Origin: Mucilaginibacter sp.
GTDB taxonomy: Bacteria; Bacteroidota; Bacteroidia; Sphingobacteriales; Sphingobacteriaceae
Direction: 5' to 3'
Length of the DNA stretch: 42,917 nucleotides
Assembly (NCBI GenBank): GCA_028288305.1
Contig: JAQBOA010000101.1
Location: 1-42,917, forward strand
A program made the position numbers and the translations under genes. The notes under the pieces are model-generated. The model was not told the DNA's origin. It worked only from the letters and a program-made list of their open reading frames with translations, and made no database searches. Positions 31,063 to 40,011 of the stretch are shown here, in pieces (positions within the stretch are counted from its first letter, which is position 1; the number at the start of each line of letters is the position of its first letter).

Positions 31063-31488
31063 TTAGCTTAAATGAATAATTATTTGACCGGGTAAAACTT
31101 CTGTAGAATATTTTTTCAACTGACGTTCAGCGGGCCCCCTGGTAACATGTCCTTCATTATCGAAAGCACTGCCATGCAAGGTACATTTAAAGCCATTACC
31201 GGTAGGGATCAACTGGTTATCTGCATGGGTACAACGTAGCAACAAAGCTGTATAATTGCCATCTTTTTCTTTTTTCAAGCCAATGTTATAATATAAATTT
31301 TTAGCCTGGATCAGTTGAAAATCACTGGTTAAAAATAAAGACACCGGTACGGCAATTTTCTTATCAGATATGGTAGCTTTATATACTGGTAATGCCACCG
31401 CACATGAGGTTAAGGAGCCGGTCAGCATGCCCGAACCAACGGCAAGGCATAGTGAACATGATTGTTTTACAAAGTCTCTTCTGTCCAT
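31063..31488 (-). CDS. Exported Rieske [2Fe-2S] protein
   Basis: 141 residues. The twin-arginine leader MDRRDFVKQSCSLCLAVGSG suggests export of the folded iron-sulphur protein. The cluster ligands are C86 and H88 (CTH) and C102 and H105 (CTLH), followed by GSAFDNEG. It is a single Rieske domain, so an electron carrier rather than an oxygenase. It follows the porin gene after 6 bp and is surely co-transcribed. The redox partner is not known. Confidence 0.88.
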   Translation of the reverse strand: MDRRDFVKQSCSLCLAVGSGMLTGSLTSCAVALPVYKATISDKKIAVPVSLFLTSDFQLIQAKNLYYNIGLKKEKDGNYTALLLRCTHADNQLIPTGNGFKCTLHGSAFDNEGHVTRGPAERQLKKYSTEVLPGQIIIHLS

Positions 31489-31494
31489 ATTTTT

Positions 31495-32712
31495 TTAAAA
31501 TGAAAATGCCATTCCAAAATCAACCAGGTTATTATTTACCTGGTAAGGCTGAGCCGCCGGGTTAATAACCAGGTCTGGATTTTGCTTGCCCGTATGTATA
31601 AACCTTATATCAGTCTTTATAGCTACATTTCTTATAGGTAAATAAGTAAAGCCTGTAACGATATGATTTTGATTAAGCGTACCGTCCATTACTCCGTTTG
31701 ATGGAACGGCTGCATTCATATTAAACCTTTCATCACGAATAAAAATAATAAATTGCTCGTCATGAGGCTTTGCCCTAATATGTAAAATATCATAGCCAAT
31801 TTCGGCATAAGCGCCAAACTCTGTTTTAGGTGTGTTGTTGGCATACGCCCTGTTAATATTTGCAGCATCGGGTATTGAAACTATAATTGCCAAAGCTCTT
31901 ATGGAAAATCCGCCGTTTGAATATTGAATATCGCCTTCGCCAATGGCTACAGGTGTACCAAAAACACCAGAGCTAAAACCTAAACTATCTGCTTTTTGCT
32001 TGCTCACCCCTACTGTACCGCCATAATAGGTGGATACCTGGGCCGTAAAATTACCCTGGTAAAACTGCAAAGCCGCTGTAATAGCCAGGTTGTTCCCGGT
32101 AGCGTTACGTCCCTCAAATCTGCCTTCACGTATACCGCTCCCATGTTCAAAAGTAGCGGAGTTTAACCCGTTAACAAGCCCTACTGAATAGTTTAAAGGC
32201 AAATTGTTAAAGTTTCCATATAAACCAATGCCTAACTCGCGCCAGGTAGAAGGAAGAATAAAAGTTTCTACATAATTGCGTTCATTACCATTAAAAGTAT
32301 TTGGCAAGTGGTTTTCGTTCAGGATACCGATGCGTGGAAGGAATAAACCACCAACAATGTATTGATTTGCATTTAAATTAAATTTAAGATAGGCTTGTTC
32401 TATTGCAACTTCACCGCCTGTCTCCCCACCGGCTACTTTTGCATCTTCGACCTCCAATTCTGAAAAAACAGATATCTTATCATTGAATTTATGGCCGGTA
32501 AAAAGTACAAAGCGTTCCAGGTCAAGTCTCGACGTTCCACTATTTGCATCATGTTGATAAAATGCATTGCCATAGCCACCTATCGTTGTTGAACTTTTGG
32601 TTAGGTTGTTATTTAATGAATCTTCGGAGGTTGCAGAGTTTGTTTTTTGAGCAAACGCCGTAGTGACAATAAAAAGAAAGAATAGTAAAAAAGTAAAAAT
32701 TTTAGTTTGCAT
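31495..32712 (-). CDS. Outer-membrane porin-like beta-barrel protein
   Basis: 405 residues. The signal peptide ends near TAFAQ (21-22). The mature protein has regular amphipathic strands (FSELEVEDAKVAGGETGGEVAIEQAYLKFN, read as several strands), GGLFLPRIGILNENH, ELGIGLYGNF and a terminal Phe (LVDFGMAFSF). It resembles the phosphate-selective/OprO-P-like porins of this phylum. The first gene of a two-gene unit with the Rieske protein; an AT-rich palindrome (32744-32762) precedes it. The solute is unknown. Confidence 0.8.
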   Translation of the reverse strand: MQTKIFTFLLFFLFIVTTAFAQKTNSATSEDSLNNNLTKSSTTIGGYGNAFYQHDANSGTSRLDLERFVLFTGHKFNDKISVFSELEVEDAKVAGGETGGEVAIEQAYLKFNLNANQYIVGGLFLPRIGILNENHLPNTFNGNERNYVETFILPSTWRELGIGLYGNFNNLPLNYSVGLVNGLNSATFEHGSGIREGRFEGRNATGNNLAITAALQFYQGNFTAQVSTYYGGTVGVSKQKADSLGFSSGVFGTPVAIGEGDIQYSNGGFSIRALAIIVSIPDAANINRAYANNTPKTEFGAYAEIGYDILHIRAKPHDEQFIIFIRDERFNMNAAVPSNGVMDGTLNQNHIVTGFTYLPIRNVAIKTDIRFIHTGKQNPDLVINPAAQPYQVNNNLVDFGMAFSF

Positions 32713-32743
32713 ATATGTTTAATTTGAGGCAAATAAAAGATTT

Positions 32744-32762
32744 ATTTAGACTTAATCCAAAT
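32744..32762. promoter_or_regulatory. AT-rich palindrome before the porin-Rieske operon
   Basis: ATTTAGACTTAATCCAAAT: 7-base arms ATTTAGA/TCCAAAT (one mismatch) around CTTAA, 32-50 bases before the porin ATG. The form resembles operators placed before iron-related genes in Bacteroidota, but the regulator (Fur- or DtxR-like) is an inference. Confidence 0.4.
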
Positions 32763-32954
32763 AAAAATAATAAAAATATTACAATTAAATGTTATCTAAA
32801 TGACCGGGTGTCATTTATAACCAATTATCCATTTTGAAACGGTATTGACGTGAGTTTGCTATTATTTTTTATAATAAAACATAGGTTCGCCTCATCTAAA
32901 TTCTTTCTAAAGGACTACAGTGTGTACACATCTTTTTGAAATTGGTTAAACCTG

Positions 32955-33110
32955 TTTTGCCTCTGTAAGAGGCTACCCGTTTGTAGAATTTCTTCAGACG
33001 GTCCTTTTGCCACGTCAGTGGCTACCAATTCGCGAAGGGTAGCTACTGACGTGGCAAATTTGCTTTGTTATTTGTTTTCTGCAAACGGGCTAACCCTCTG
33101 GGGCATTTGA
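32955..33110. repeat. Nested inverted cluster of GTAG-type REP elements
   Basis: Units: GCCTCTGTAAGAGGCTAC (32959-32976), GCCACGTCAGTGGCTAC (33009-33025), its inverted partner GTAGCTACTGACGTGGC (33039-33055) and a degenerate inverted copy near 33079-33108 (GCAAACGGGCTAACCCTC). The inner pair makes a 21-bp hairpin stem; the outer pair also shares the spacer ACCCGTTTGTAGAA with GCAAACGGG. On one strand each unit reads GTAG followed by a palindrome. Confidence 0.78.
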
Positions 33111-33255
33111 TTTGGAAGGATGATACATTTGTGTACATACAGCAGTCCAAAGGAGAGGACTTTTAATAGCAAAGTAGCTAATTCTAGCGTCTTTAACTCT
33201 CAATCCTTTGGGGGGCAGGGTAAGGCAAATACACAACTCACATTAAATAAGGATA

Positions 33256-33939
33256 TTAATCCCGCCACAAAAAGGGGAATAATAAAAGGGAAGTGGCGAC
33301 AACAATAACATTAATGGCAAGTAGCACACCCATATTACCATAGCTCAGGCTTCTTTCAATACCATCCATAGCATTTTTGCTGAGCCGGATAAGTAATAAA
33401 ATAATAGGGATGATAACCGGAAAGCTTAAAATTGCCATAAGTGTACCATTATTACCTGCTTTTGAAGCTATGGCCGATATCATAGTAAAAACAGTGGAAA
33501 AGCTAAGGCTGCCCAACAATACTGTTAAAAAGTAATAGAGCGGGTCGCCAATGGTATTAGTAAAAAAAACGAGGTAAACAAGCAGTGCCAGTATGCTGAG
33601 CAACGACATTAATAATATGTTGTAAATTGTTTTTGAAAGAATAATAGCCTGAGGGCTGGCAATAGAATAATAATACAATAATCGGCTTTTACTCTCCTGC
33701 ATAAAGCTTTTGGCAATAGCATTAACCGAAGCAAACAGCATAATAATCCAAAATAAAACATTCCAAACAATGGGGTAACCTTTGCTGCCTGTAAAACCCG
33801 GGGTTAAATTAAAAGAAATATAACAAATAAATACGGTTGAAACCACATACAATAAAACGCCATTAAAAGCATATTTTGACCGCCACTCCAGCACCACTTC
33901 TTTCTTAAAAAGGTACCAGGTTTGATTAATGAGCTGCAT
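33256..33939 (-). CDS. ccmB: Heme exporter protein CcmB
   Basis: 227 residues, six transmembrane helices, starting TWYLFKKEVVLEWRSKYAFN, the family's cytoplasmic N-terminus. With CcmA and CcmC it loads heme onto CcmE for cytochrome c assembly. No ccmA is in the window. The box TACCTTTG ends four bases before the ATG. It is separated from ccmC-ccmD by three unrelated genes and a REP cluster. Confidence 0.9.
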   Translation of the reverse strand: MQLINQTWYLFKKEVVLEWRSKYAFNGVLLYVVSTVFICYISFNLTPGFTGSKGYPIVWNVLFWIIMLFASVNAIAKSFMQESKSRLLYYYSIASPQAIILSKTIYNILLMSLLSILALLVYLVFFTNTIGDPLYYFLTVLLGSLSFSTVFTMISAIASKAGNNGTLMAILSFPVIIPIILLLIRLSKNAMDGIERSLSYGNMGVLLAINVIVVATSLLLFPFLWRD

Positions 33940-33943
33940 TGTT

Positions 33944-33951
33944 CAAAGGTA
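33944..33951 (-). promoter_or_regulatory. -7 box TACCTTTG four bases before the ccmB start
   Basis: Exact TAnnTTTG match on the minus strand, ending four bases before the ATG at 33939; predicts a leaderless mRNA. Confidence 0.5.
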
Positions 33952-34004
33952 GTTCATTAGTATAAAGGTTCATTAATTGTTGGACATTTATTTGAATGAA
34001 TAAA

Positions 34005-34607
34005 TCAATTATGCGGATTAGGAATTTGTAAAAGCTCAACAATCTCATTAGTTTTTAACACATAGTCTGCAGCAGCAGCGTTTATAGCGGCATTAGGCAT
34101 TTCAGGAAATTCAGCATCCTTTGGATGCTGTGCAATAGTTAATGAACCTGCATTTTTAAGTTTAAGCAGCCCTTGTGCGCCGTCCGGGTTTGCACCTGAA
34201 AACAATATAGCGGTACAATGTTCCTTATATACTTCGGCAGCGCTTTCAAAGGTCACATCAATTGATGGCTTTGAGAACCACAAGGGTTCTGATACATCCA
34301 AACCAAAATAATCATCTTTTTCAATTAAGGTATGATAATTTGCCGGGGCTATATAAATAGCGTTCTTATTTATTTTATCCTTATCCGTAATTTCTTTTAA
34401 AGGCAGCCTGCTGTTATCATTGAATAACTTTTCAATTTCACTCAAAAAATTTTTTTTTCTATGGAGCACAATGATCACAGCCTTATTTAAACCAGGCGGT
34501 AATATTTTTACAATCCGTAATAATAATTTAAATGAACCTGCAGAACCTCCCATCAACAATATTTGACTATTATTCCATCTTTGGATTATGTTTGAGTCAA
34601 GAGCCAA
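34005..34607 (-). CDS. cheB: CheB-type methylesterase domain protein
   Basis: 200 residues. Stand-alone CheB catalytic domain without the usual receiver domain. Catalytic triad candidates: Ser22 (GGSAGS), His49 (VLHR) and Asp142 (GANPDGAQG). Known enzymes hydrolyse glutamyl methyl esters on chemoreceptors. It overlaps cheR by 11 bp and follows the hybrid kinase. As no chemoreceptor is nearby, the target may be the kinase system itself (inference). Confidence 0.88.
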   Translation of the reverse strand: MALDSNIIQRWNNSQILLMGGSAGSFKLLLRIVKILPPGLNKAVIIVLHRKKNFLSEIEKLFNDNSRLPLKEITDKDKINKNAIYIAPANYHTLIEKDDYFGLDVSEPLWFSKPSIDVTFESAAEVYKEHCTAILFSGANPDGAQGLLKLKNAGSLTIAQHPKDAEFPEMPNAAINAAAADYVLKTNEIVELLQIPNPHN

Positions 34608-35427
34608 TTTTTTGGTATATATTTTCTTTTGGATTTATTTCTTTAAACTTTTTTTTGAAAATATCCGATCTTATATTCTCCTTACTTCCAAGGCATAAAA
34701 ACCCGAGCGGACTCAAACTTTCGTAAAAAAGCCCCAATATCCTTTCCTGCAGCTGTGTTTCAAAATAAATAAAAACGTTTCTGCAGCTAATTAATTGAAA
34801 CTCGTTAAAAACGGTATCAGAAATTAAATTATGAACAGAAAACAATGTATTAAGTTTTAATTCACTGTGGATTGTGGCGGCATCATACATTGTGGTAAAG
34901 TGATCGGTTAAAGATCCGTTGATGCCTGATAACTGATAATTTTCTGCATAATTTTTTATATTACGAAAGCTGTAAATTCCTTTCCGCGCTTTTTTCAGCA
35001 TATCAGTATTTATATCGGTGCCATAGATAAATGATTTCTCTTTTAAACCCGCCTCTTTCATTAAAATTGCCAAGGAATATGCTTCTTCGCCCGATGAGCA
35101 CCCTGCAGACCATATTTTTATATGCCGATAAGTAGAAAGATAAGGCAAAACCTGGCTATTCAGTGCCTTGTAAAAAGAGGGATCCCTAAACATTTCGGTA
35201 ACATTTACCGTTATTTCTTCTAAAAACTCCTGGAAAAAATGAGGGTCATTAAGTAATAAATGTTTTAGGTCATAAATTCCCAGTTTTTTTATAAGCATTA
35301 CCCTGGTAAGTCTTCTTTTTAAAGATGCTTTTGTATAATCAGAAAAGTCGAAACCATATACCGTTTTTACCAAATTGACAATTTCGGTCATTTGCTCATC
35401 GGTTATACTTTGTGAAGGAACGTCCAT
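34597..35427 (-). CDS. cheR: CheR-type protein-glutamate methyltransferase
   Basis: 276 residues. The N-terminal helical domain (about 1-75) has YDLKHLLLNDPHFFQEFLEEITVNVTEMFRD, split between the helix bundle and the conserved NVTEMFRDP. The SAM-binding motif IWSAGCSSGEEAYSLAI spans 105-121, and ISCRNVFIYF is the later signature. It methylates glutamate side chains using SAM. It starts 1 bp after the kinase stop and overlaps cheB, so all three are made together. Confidence 0.92.
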   Translation of the reverse strand: MDVPSQSITDEQMTEIVNLVKTVYGFDFSDYTKASLKRRLTRVMLIKKLGIYDLKHLLLNDPHFFQEFLEEITVNVTEMFRDPSFYKALNSQVLPYLSTYRHIKIWSAGCSSGEEAYSLAILMKEAGLKEKSFIYGTDINTDMLKKARKGIYSFRNIKNYAENYQLSGINGSLTDHFTTMYDAATIHSELKLNTLFSVHNLISDTVFNEFQLISCRNVFIYFETQLQERILGLFYESLSPLGFLCLGSKENIRSDIFKKKFKEINPKENIYQKIGS

Positions 35428-35428
35428 A

Positions 35429-38400
35429 TTAAGTTATCAGCCATAGCTGAATTAATGAAATTAGCCTGTCCATATCAACCGGCTTGGTAATATAGTCATT
35501 TGCTCCTGCAGCTATGCATTTTTCACGGTCGTTCATCATGGCTTTAGCGGTTAATGCTATTACCGGCAATTTTGCCCATTTTTTTTGCTCTCTAATGTAC
35601 CTGGTGGCTTCATAACCATCCATCACAGGCATCATTATATCCATAAGTACCAAATCAATATCAGTAATTTCTTCTAGTTTATCTATAGCTTCTTGTCCGT
35701 CATTGGCTACTTCAATAACCATATCATAGCTTTGCAAGGCACTGCTTAAGGCAAAAACATTACGCTGGTCGTCATCAACAATTAATATTTTTTTACCTTT
35801 TAAGGCATCCTTTCCCTTTGTAAATGCCTGTTTTTTTTGCGAAAAAACGGATTCATTAGCCTGGGTTAATTCATTTACTTTATTTAAAAAAAGGTTTACT
35901 TCATCAATAAGTCTGTCTGCAGATTTATTGGTTTTTATCACCATTGCATTTGCATATTGCATCAGCCTGTTTACCGAAGTTTTATCCAGTTCCATAGCTG
36001 TATTTATGATAACCGGGAGCTGTTTAAAACGATCAATTTCTTTAATCTTATCCAAAAAGTCGAGCCCGGAAATATCAGGCAGGTTCAGGTCAAGTATAAT
36101 ACACTGATATTCGTTTTCGTGAAGCATCCTAAATGCCGATTCACCATCATAAGCCCTGTCAACAGTAATACCCTGGCTTTGCATCAATTCATGTAAAGCC
36201 TGGCTTTGTTCTTTATTATCCTCAATTAATAATATTTGTTTAAATTTTGTGCTGCTTTGAAGCATAATATCAGTAAACAATTTATTGAGTGTTCCATTAT
36301 CCGCAGGCTTTTTAATAAAGCTTATGGCTCCTTCTCTCCGAACACGGTTAGCAGCCGTATCACCTGCGGACATCATATGTACAGGTATGTGCAAAGTTTC
36401 TTCTGTTTGCTTTAACTCTTTTAATATTTGCCATCCATCTCTGCCTGGTATCCTAATATCCAATATTACAGCGTCAGGTTGATTTTCCTTAATAATTTGT
36501 ACAGCATTTGTGCCTTCATGAATTATTATTGACTTGTATCCATGTTGGGTAGAATAATCATGAAGTATATCAGCAAAATTTTTATCATCCTCCACAATTA
36601 TTACCATTGGCTCCCTGTTATCTTTTCTAACTATTTGTTTTCCTGGTTTTAAAAATATTTTATCCTTCATAACATTTTCAACTGTTTGAAAGCTTTCTGC
36701 GTTGGGTAAATCAAAATTAGCTTTAAAAGGTATGGTTAAAACAAATTCACTGCCTTTACCCGGCTCGCTGGTTAAAGTAATTTTACCTCCGAGCAATGCA
36801 ACCAACTCCCGGCTTATGGATAATCCTAAACCGGTTCCTCCATATTTGCGACTTGTGGAACCATCGGCCTGCTGAAAGGCTTCAAATATTACTTTTTGTT
36901 TATCACGCGGAATACCGATGCCTGTGTCTTTTATGCAAAAGCTTACTGTTTGTGCGTCCGTACCCGGAATTACATTTATGGCAATTGAGCCATTTTCGGG
37001 AGTAAACTTAAATGCATTTGAAAGCAGGTTTTTTATTACCTGTTCAACCCTAACCTTATCTGTTAATATAATTTCGGGCAAATTCTTACTAATGGAAGTT
37101 GTGTACTTTATTTTTTTATTGAGGGCAAATTCCGTAAACAGCATTTCCATATCCTGTAAAATATCACTAATTTTTACAGTTTCTCTTTGCATGTCCAACT
37201 TACCCGATTCAATTTTTGAGAGATCAAGAATATCATTGATTAAGGTAAGCAGATCATTACCCGCATTAAAAATCACACTTGCATACTTTAACTGGTCTTC
37301 AGAAAGATTAGCAGATCTATTATCTTTTAGTATACGGGCAAGTACCAGTATGCTATTAAGCGGAGTCCGTAATTCATGGCTCATATTTGCCAAAAATTCA
37401 GATTTATACCTGCCGGTTAGCTCCAGTTCTTTTACTTGAATATCAATAGCTTTTCGTGCTTCTTCAATAGCCCGGTTTCTTTCTTCAAGCATACCTGCCT
37501 TTTCTTCCAATTCGGTATTAGTACTGCGTAATTCCTCCTGCTGAACTTTCAATTCTTCTTCGGATGCTTGCAGCATTTCGGTTTTGTTAAGCAATTCTTC
37601 ATTGGTAATACGCATTTCTTCCTGCTGGGATTCCAGTTCCTCGGCCTGTTGTTGTACCTGCGACAACAATTCTTTCATAATAGTATTTACCTGGGTGGTG
37701 TTTACGGCAACACCAATAATATTTGCAACAATTAAAATATAATCATTTACATGATCTTCTATTTTGTTATCAAAAGCTACCTCTATTATTCCTTTCAGTT
37801 TCTTATCAAAGAAAAACGGCACAATAAAGCTTTCACTTAAATCCTGATGAACCAGGGCAGATGATATTTCAAGACTGTCATTCAATTTCCCTTTAATTAT
37901 AGCGGCTTTTTTATCTTTTGCTACCTGCCCAACCCAACCTTCTCCTACTTTAATTGATTTCTTTAACAAATTAAGATTATGAAAAGCGTACGAAGCATAC
38001 AAATTCAGATTTTCAGTTTCTTCGTTAAACAGGTAAAAGGCACCTGTTACAGCTTTGCTATAGCTGCATATTTCGTTTAAAATATTTTGTGAAAGCTCCT
38101 TTTCACTTTGCAGGCCCAGCATTTTTTCATTCAATATACTTGTTCCTGTGAGCAGCCAGTTTTTTGCCTTGTTTTCATTTAAAACACTTTCAAGCTCAGC
38201 ATTAGCTGCCCTGATTTCCCCTTCGCTTTTTGTGATTTTTGAAAATGAGGTTTGAATATAATAGGATAATAACAATACTATACACATAACAATAATACCG
38301 GCAATAATTATCGAGTTTGCTGTTGTTATAGCTGCGGATTCAGATGCTGCCTTCTTGATTGTTAACGTTCTATTTTCTTCATTAACTATCCGGCTAACCC

Positions 38401-38869
38401 ATAGCCTTACCTTGTCCATATCATATTTGCCAGGCGCAATACCTAATACTTTACGGGCAGCGTCAAATCCTCTTGAATGCGCTATATCGATAATATTCCG
38501 GAGTTCTCCAACTTTTAAATTTGCATAAAGTATTACAGAATCTACATTTTGGATCTGAACAGGATTATCTACAACGAGGTTCTTTAAAATGGTTAAAGTT
38601 GTTGGTACCTGGTAGATTGATTCATTATAAGGCTGTAAAAATGTTTCCTTTTCGGTCGCGATATAACCCCGCTGACCTGTCTCCCCATTAAGAAGTAAGG
38701 ACTGAACTGCAGAAGCCGTTTTAATCACACTTTCGGTATGATCAATCGCACTTTCATTTTGCTGAAGTTCATGAATACTTTTATATGAAAAATAAAAAAC
38801 GCTGATTACTAAAAAGAGAGAAATAATAAATCCAATAAGTACTTGTCTGCGAAAAGAAAATTTTGACAT
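35429..38869 (-). CDS. CHASE3-GAF hybrid histidine kinase with three receiver domains
   Basis: 1146 residues. Transmembrane helix 1 (about 10-30), CHASE3-like periplasmic domain (32-175, NGETGQRGYIATEKETFLQPY), helix 2 (185-206), GAF (245-395), long coiled coil (395-485), HisKA with His498 (NMSHELRTPLNS) and HATPase (NLLSNAFKF, DTGIGIP, GGTGLGLSIS). Three receivers follow with Asp804, Asp927 and Asp1077. The second receiver lacks the usual Lys-Pro (IKTNKSADR), so it may be partly inactive. Such kinases with CheR and CheB form signalling units outside flagellar chemotaxis. First gene of the operon; no DNA-binding output domain is present, so a separate partner is needed. Confidence 0.92.
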   Translation of the reverse strand: MSKFSFRRQVLIGFIISLFLVISVFYFSYKSIHELQQNESAIDHTESVIKTASAVQSLLLNGETGQRGYIATEKETFLQPYNESIYQVPTTLTILKNLVVDNPVQIQNVDSVILYANLKVGELRNIIDIAHSRGFDAARKVLGIAPGKYDMDKVRLWVSRIVNEENRTLTIKKAASESAAITTANSIIIAGIIVMCIVLLLSYYIQTSFSKITKSEGEIRAANAELESVLNENKAKNWLLTGTSILNEKMLGLQSEKELSQNILNEICSYSKAVTGAFYLFNEETENLNLYASYAFHNLNLLKKSIKVGEGWVGQVAKDKKAAIIKGKLNDSLEISSALVHQDLSESFIVPFFFDKKLKGIIEVAFDNKIEDHVNDYILIVANIIGVAVNTTQVNTIMKELLSQVQQQAEELESQQEEMRITNEELLNKTEMLQASEEELKVQQEELRSTNTELEEKAGMLEERNRAIEEARKAIDIQVKELELTGRYKSEFLANMSHELRTPLNSILVLARILKDNRSANLSEDQLKYASVIFNAGNDLLTLINDILDLSKIESGKLDMQRETVKISDILQDMEMLFTEFALNKKIKYTTSISKNLPEIILTDKVRVEQVIKNLLSNAFKFTPENGSIAINVIPGTDAQTVSFCIKDTGIGIPRDKQKVIFEAFQQADGSTSRKYGGTGLGLSISRELVALLGGKITLTSEPGKGSEFVLTIPFKANFDLPNAESFQTVENVMKDKIFLKPGKQIVRKDNREPMVIIVEDDKNFADILHDYSTQHGYKSIIIHEGTNAVQIIKENQPDAVILDIRIPGRDGWQILKELKQTEETLHIPVHMMSAGDTAANRVRREGAISFIKKPADNGTLNKLFTDIMLQSSTKFKQILLIEDNKEQSQALHELMQSQGITVDRAYDGESAFRMLHENEYQCIILDLNLPDISGLDFLDKIKEIDRFKQLPVIINTAMELDKTSVNRLMQYANAMVIKTNKSADRLIDEVNLFLNKVNELTQANESVFSQKKQAFTKGKDALKGKKILIVDDDQRNVFALSSALQSYDMVIEVANDGQEAIDKLEEITDIDLVLMDIMMPVMDGYEATRYIREQKKWAKLPVIALTAKAMMNDREKCIAAGANDYITKPVDMDRLISLIQLWLIT

Positions 38870-38984
38870 CGGAACTAATTTGATACAGTATGTTCAAAAA
38901 TAATTTTTAAATATACCCCTATATTGAGTAATAGGCAACAATATCAATTGTCAAAAAAATATATTATTTATCTTAAAAGTACAG

Positions 38985-39392
38985 TTATTTAAAACTATCT
39001 TTTTTTTCAGAAAAGACGCCTACCAAAGCCAGCAAAGGGCCTCCAAACAACAAATACCAGCCCCATGTAAATTTTATTTGTTTCGATAAAAAGTTATCAA
39101 AAAAACGAAATGGCACGAAACTAAAAGAAGTATATACTTTTAAAAACGCTGCTAAATAAAACAATGTAACTAATGCAAGTGATAACCAGGCAGTAATATG
39201 GACTATTCGTATCTGGTTAAAAACCGTTCCCAGCATTCCAATAGCTGCAACAAGTAAGATGGTAATCCCGTAAGGCTTATTACCATCATAAACATCCCAG
39301 GTAATTAAATGAAACGGGCGTAATATAGGACAGTAAGTTGCAGCAATAATTATTATAAAGCCTAAAAAGGATATAATATTGCTGATACGCAT
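38985..39392 (-). CDS. Hypothetical four-helix membrane protein
   Basis: 135 residues with four hydrophobic segments (about 7-23, 43-60, 66-84 and 110-127). A short loop has YCPILRPFHLITWDVYDGNKP. No family is recognised. It starts 11 bp after gldC and probably belongs to the run rhlE - 39740 gene - gldC. Confidence 0.7.
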   Translation of the reverse strand: MRISNIISFLGFIIIIAATYCPILRPFHLITWDVYDGNKPYGITILLVAAIGMLGTVFNQIRIVHITAWLSLALVTLFYLAAFLKVYTSFSFVPFRFFDNFLSKQIKFTWGWYLLFGGPLLALVGVFSEKKDSFK

Positions 39393-39403
39393 CTTACCTC
39401 TAA

Positions 39404-39736
39404 TTATTTCTGACTTATTTCCATTTTATCGGCGAAGTGTGCACAGTAGTCGCGCAGGTCTTCAACAATGTTTGTTTCACCTGTAGCACGTAAAAAGCTA
39501 TCGCCCATAGTTTGCAGGGTTTCATAAAAGAACCTTTTCATTTCATCAACTGGCATATCCTTAGTCCAAAGATCAATGCGCAGAGTATTTTTATAATTTT
39601 GATCCCAAAGGGCCAGCATCATTGATTTTACTGGCAACGCCTCTTTATTCTGCGCATCAGTTGATTCCCATAGGATGCTTTCAGGCACATTATCATTGTC
39701 AAGATTTATAGTAAGTTTAATCTCCGCAGTTTTCAT
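39404..39736 (-). CDS. gldC: Gliding motility protein GldC
   Basis: 110 residues, the whole family length: AEIKLTINLDNDNVPESILWESTDA, then ALPVKSMMLALWD, LRIDLWTKDMPVDEMKRFF and DYCAHFADKMEISQK. GldC is a soluble protein linked to gliding in Flavobacteria and widely kept in Bacteroidota that do not glide, so its core role is unclear. It lies 3 bp after the small membrane protein gene at 39740. Confidence 0.88.
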   Translation of the reverse strand: MKTAEIKLTINLDNDNVPESILWESTDAQNKEALPVKSMMLALWDQNYKNTLRIDLWTKDMPVDEMKRFFYETLQTMGDSFLRATGETNIVEDLRDYCAHFADKMEISQK

Positions 39737-39739
39737 AAA

Positions 39740-40006
39740 TTATTTAACAAGTAAAAATATTATCGCAGCCAAAGTTATAAAGCTTAGCTCTACAATCCAT
39801 ATTTTTTTAGTCTCAGGAAAAAAATTACGGAAGAGAATATCCATAAATGACACTACAACTGCAAATAGTAAAAATATCCAGCCAATTGCAGCATCCATGT
39901 GCTGAAGTTGAACGCCGGATATCTTAATTCCATAAACCCAGCTATAAACTGCAATAATTAAAAAAAAAGCACTCGCAAAATTTAGCGGTGTAATTCTGAA
40001 CTTCAT
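39740..40006 (-). CDS. Hypothetical small membrane protein
   Basis: 88 residues with three hydrophobic segments (FASAFFLIIAVYSWVYGI, IGWIFLLFAVVVSFMDILF, WIVELSFITLAAIIFLLV). The first acidic or polar loops are short. Family not recognised with confidence. It begins 5 bp after the helicase stop and precedes gldC by 3 bp, so it is part of the same transcript. Confidence 0.7.
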   Translation of the reverse strand: MKFRITPLNFASAFFLIIAVYSWVYGIKISGVQLQHMDAAIGWIFLLFAVVVSFMDILFRNFFPETKKIWIVELSFITLAAIIFLLVK

Positions 40007-40011
40007 ATTCC

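Larger units (their letters stand above)
32713..33255. other. Intergenic region with an operator and a REP cluster
   Basis: It holds the palindrome 32744-32762 and four REP-like units (32955-33110). No gene is supported; short plus-strand frames near 33120 look accidental. Confidence 0.6.

Noticed and set aside
33120..33308. Plus-strand frame of 62 codons
   Set aside because: It runs from the REP cluster into the ccmB gene on the opposite strand; not convincing.
36918..37439. Plus-strand frame of 173 codons
   Set aside because: Antisense to the kinase domain of the hybrid histidine kinase; no features of its own.
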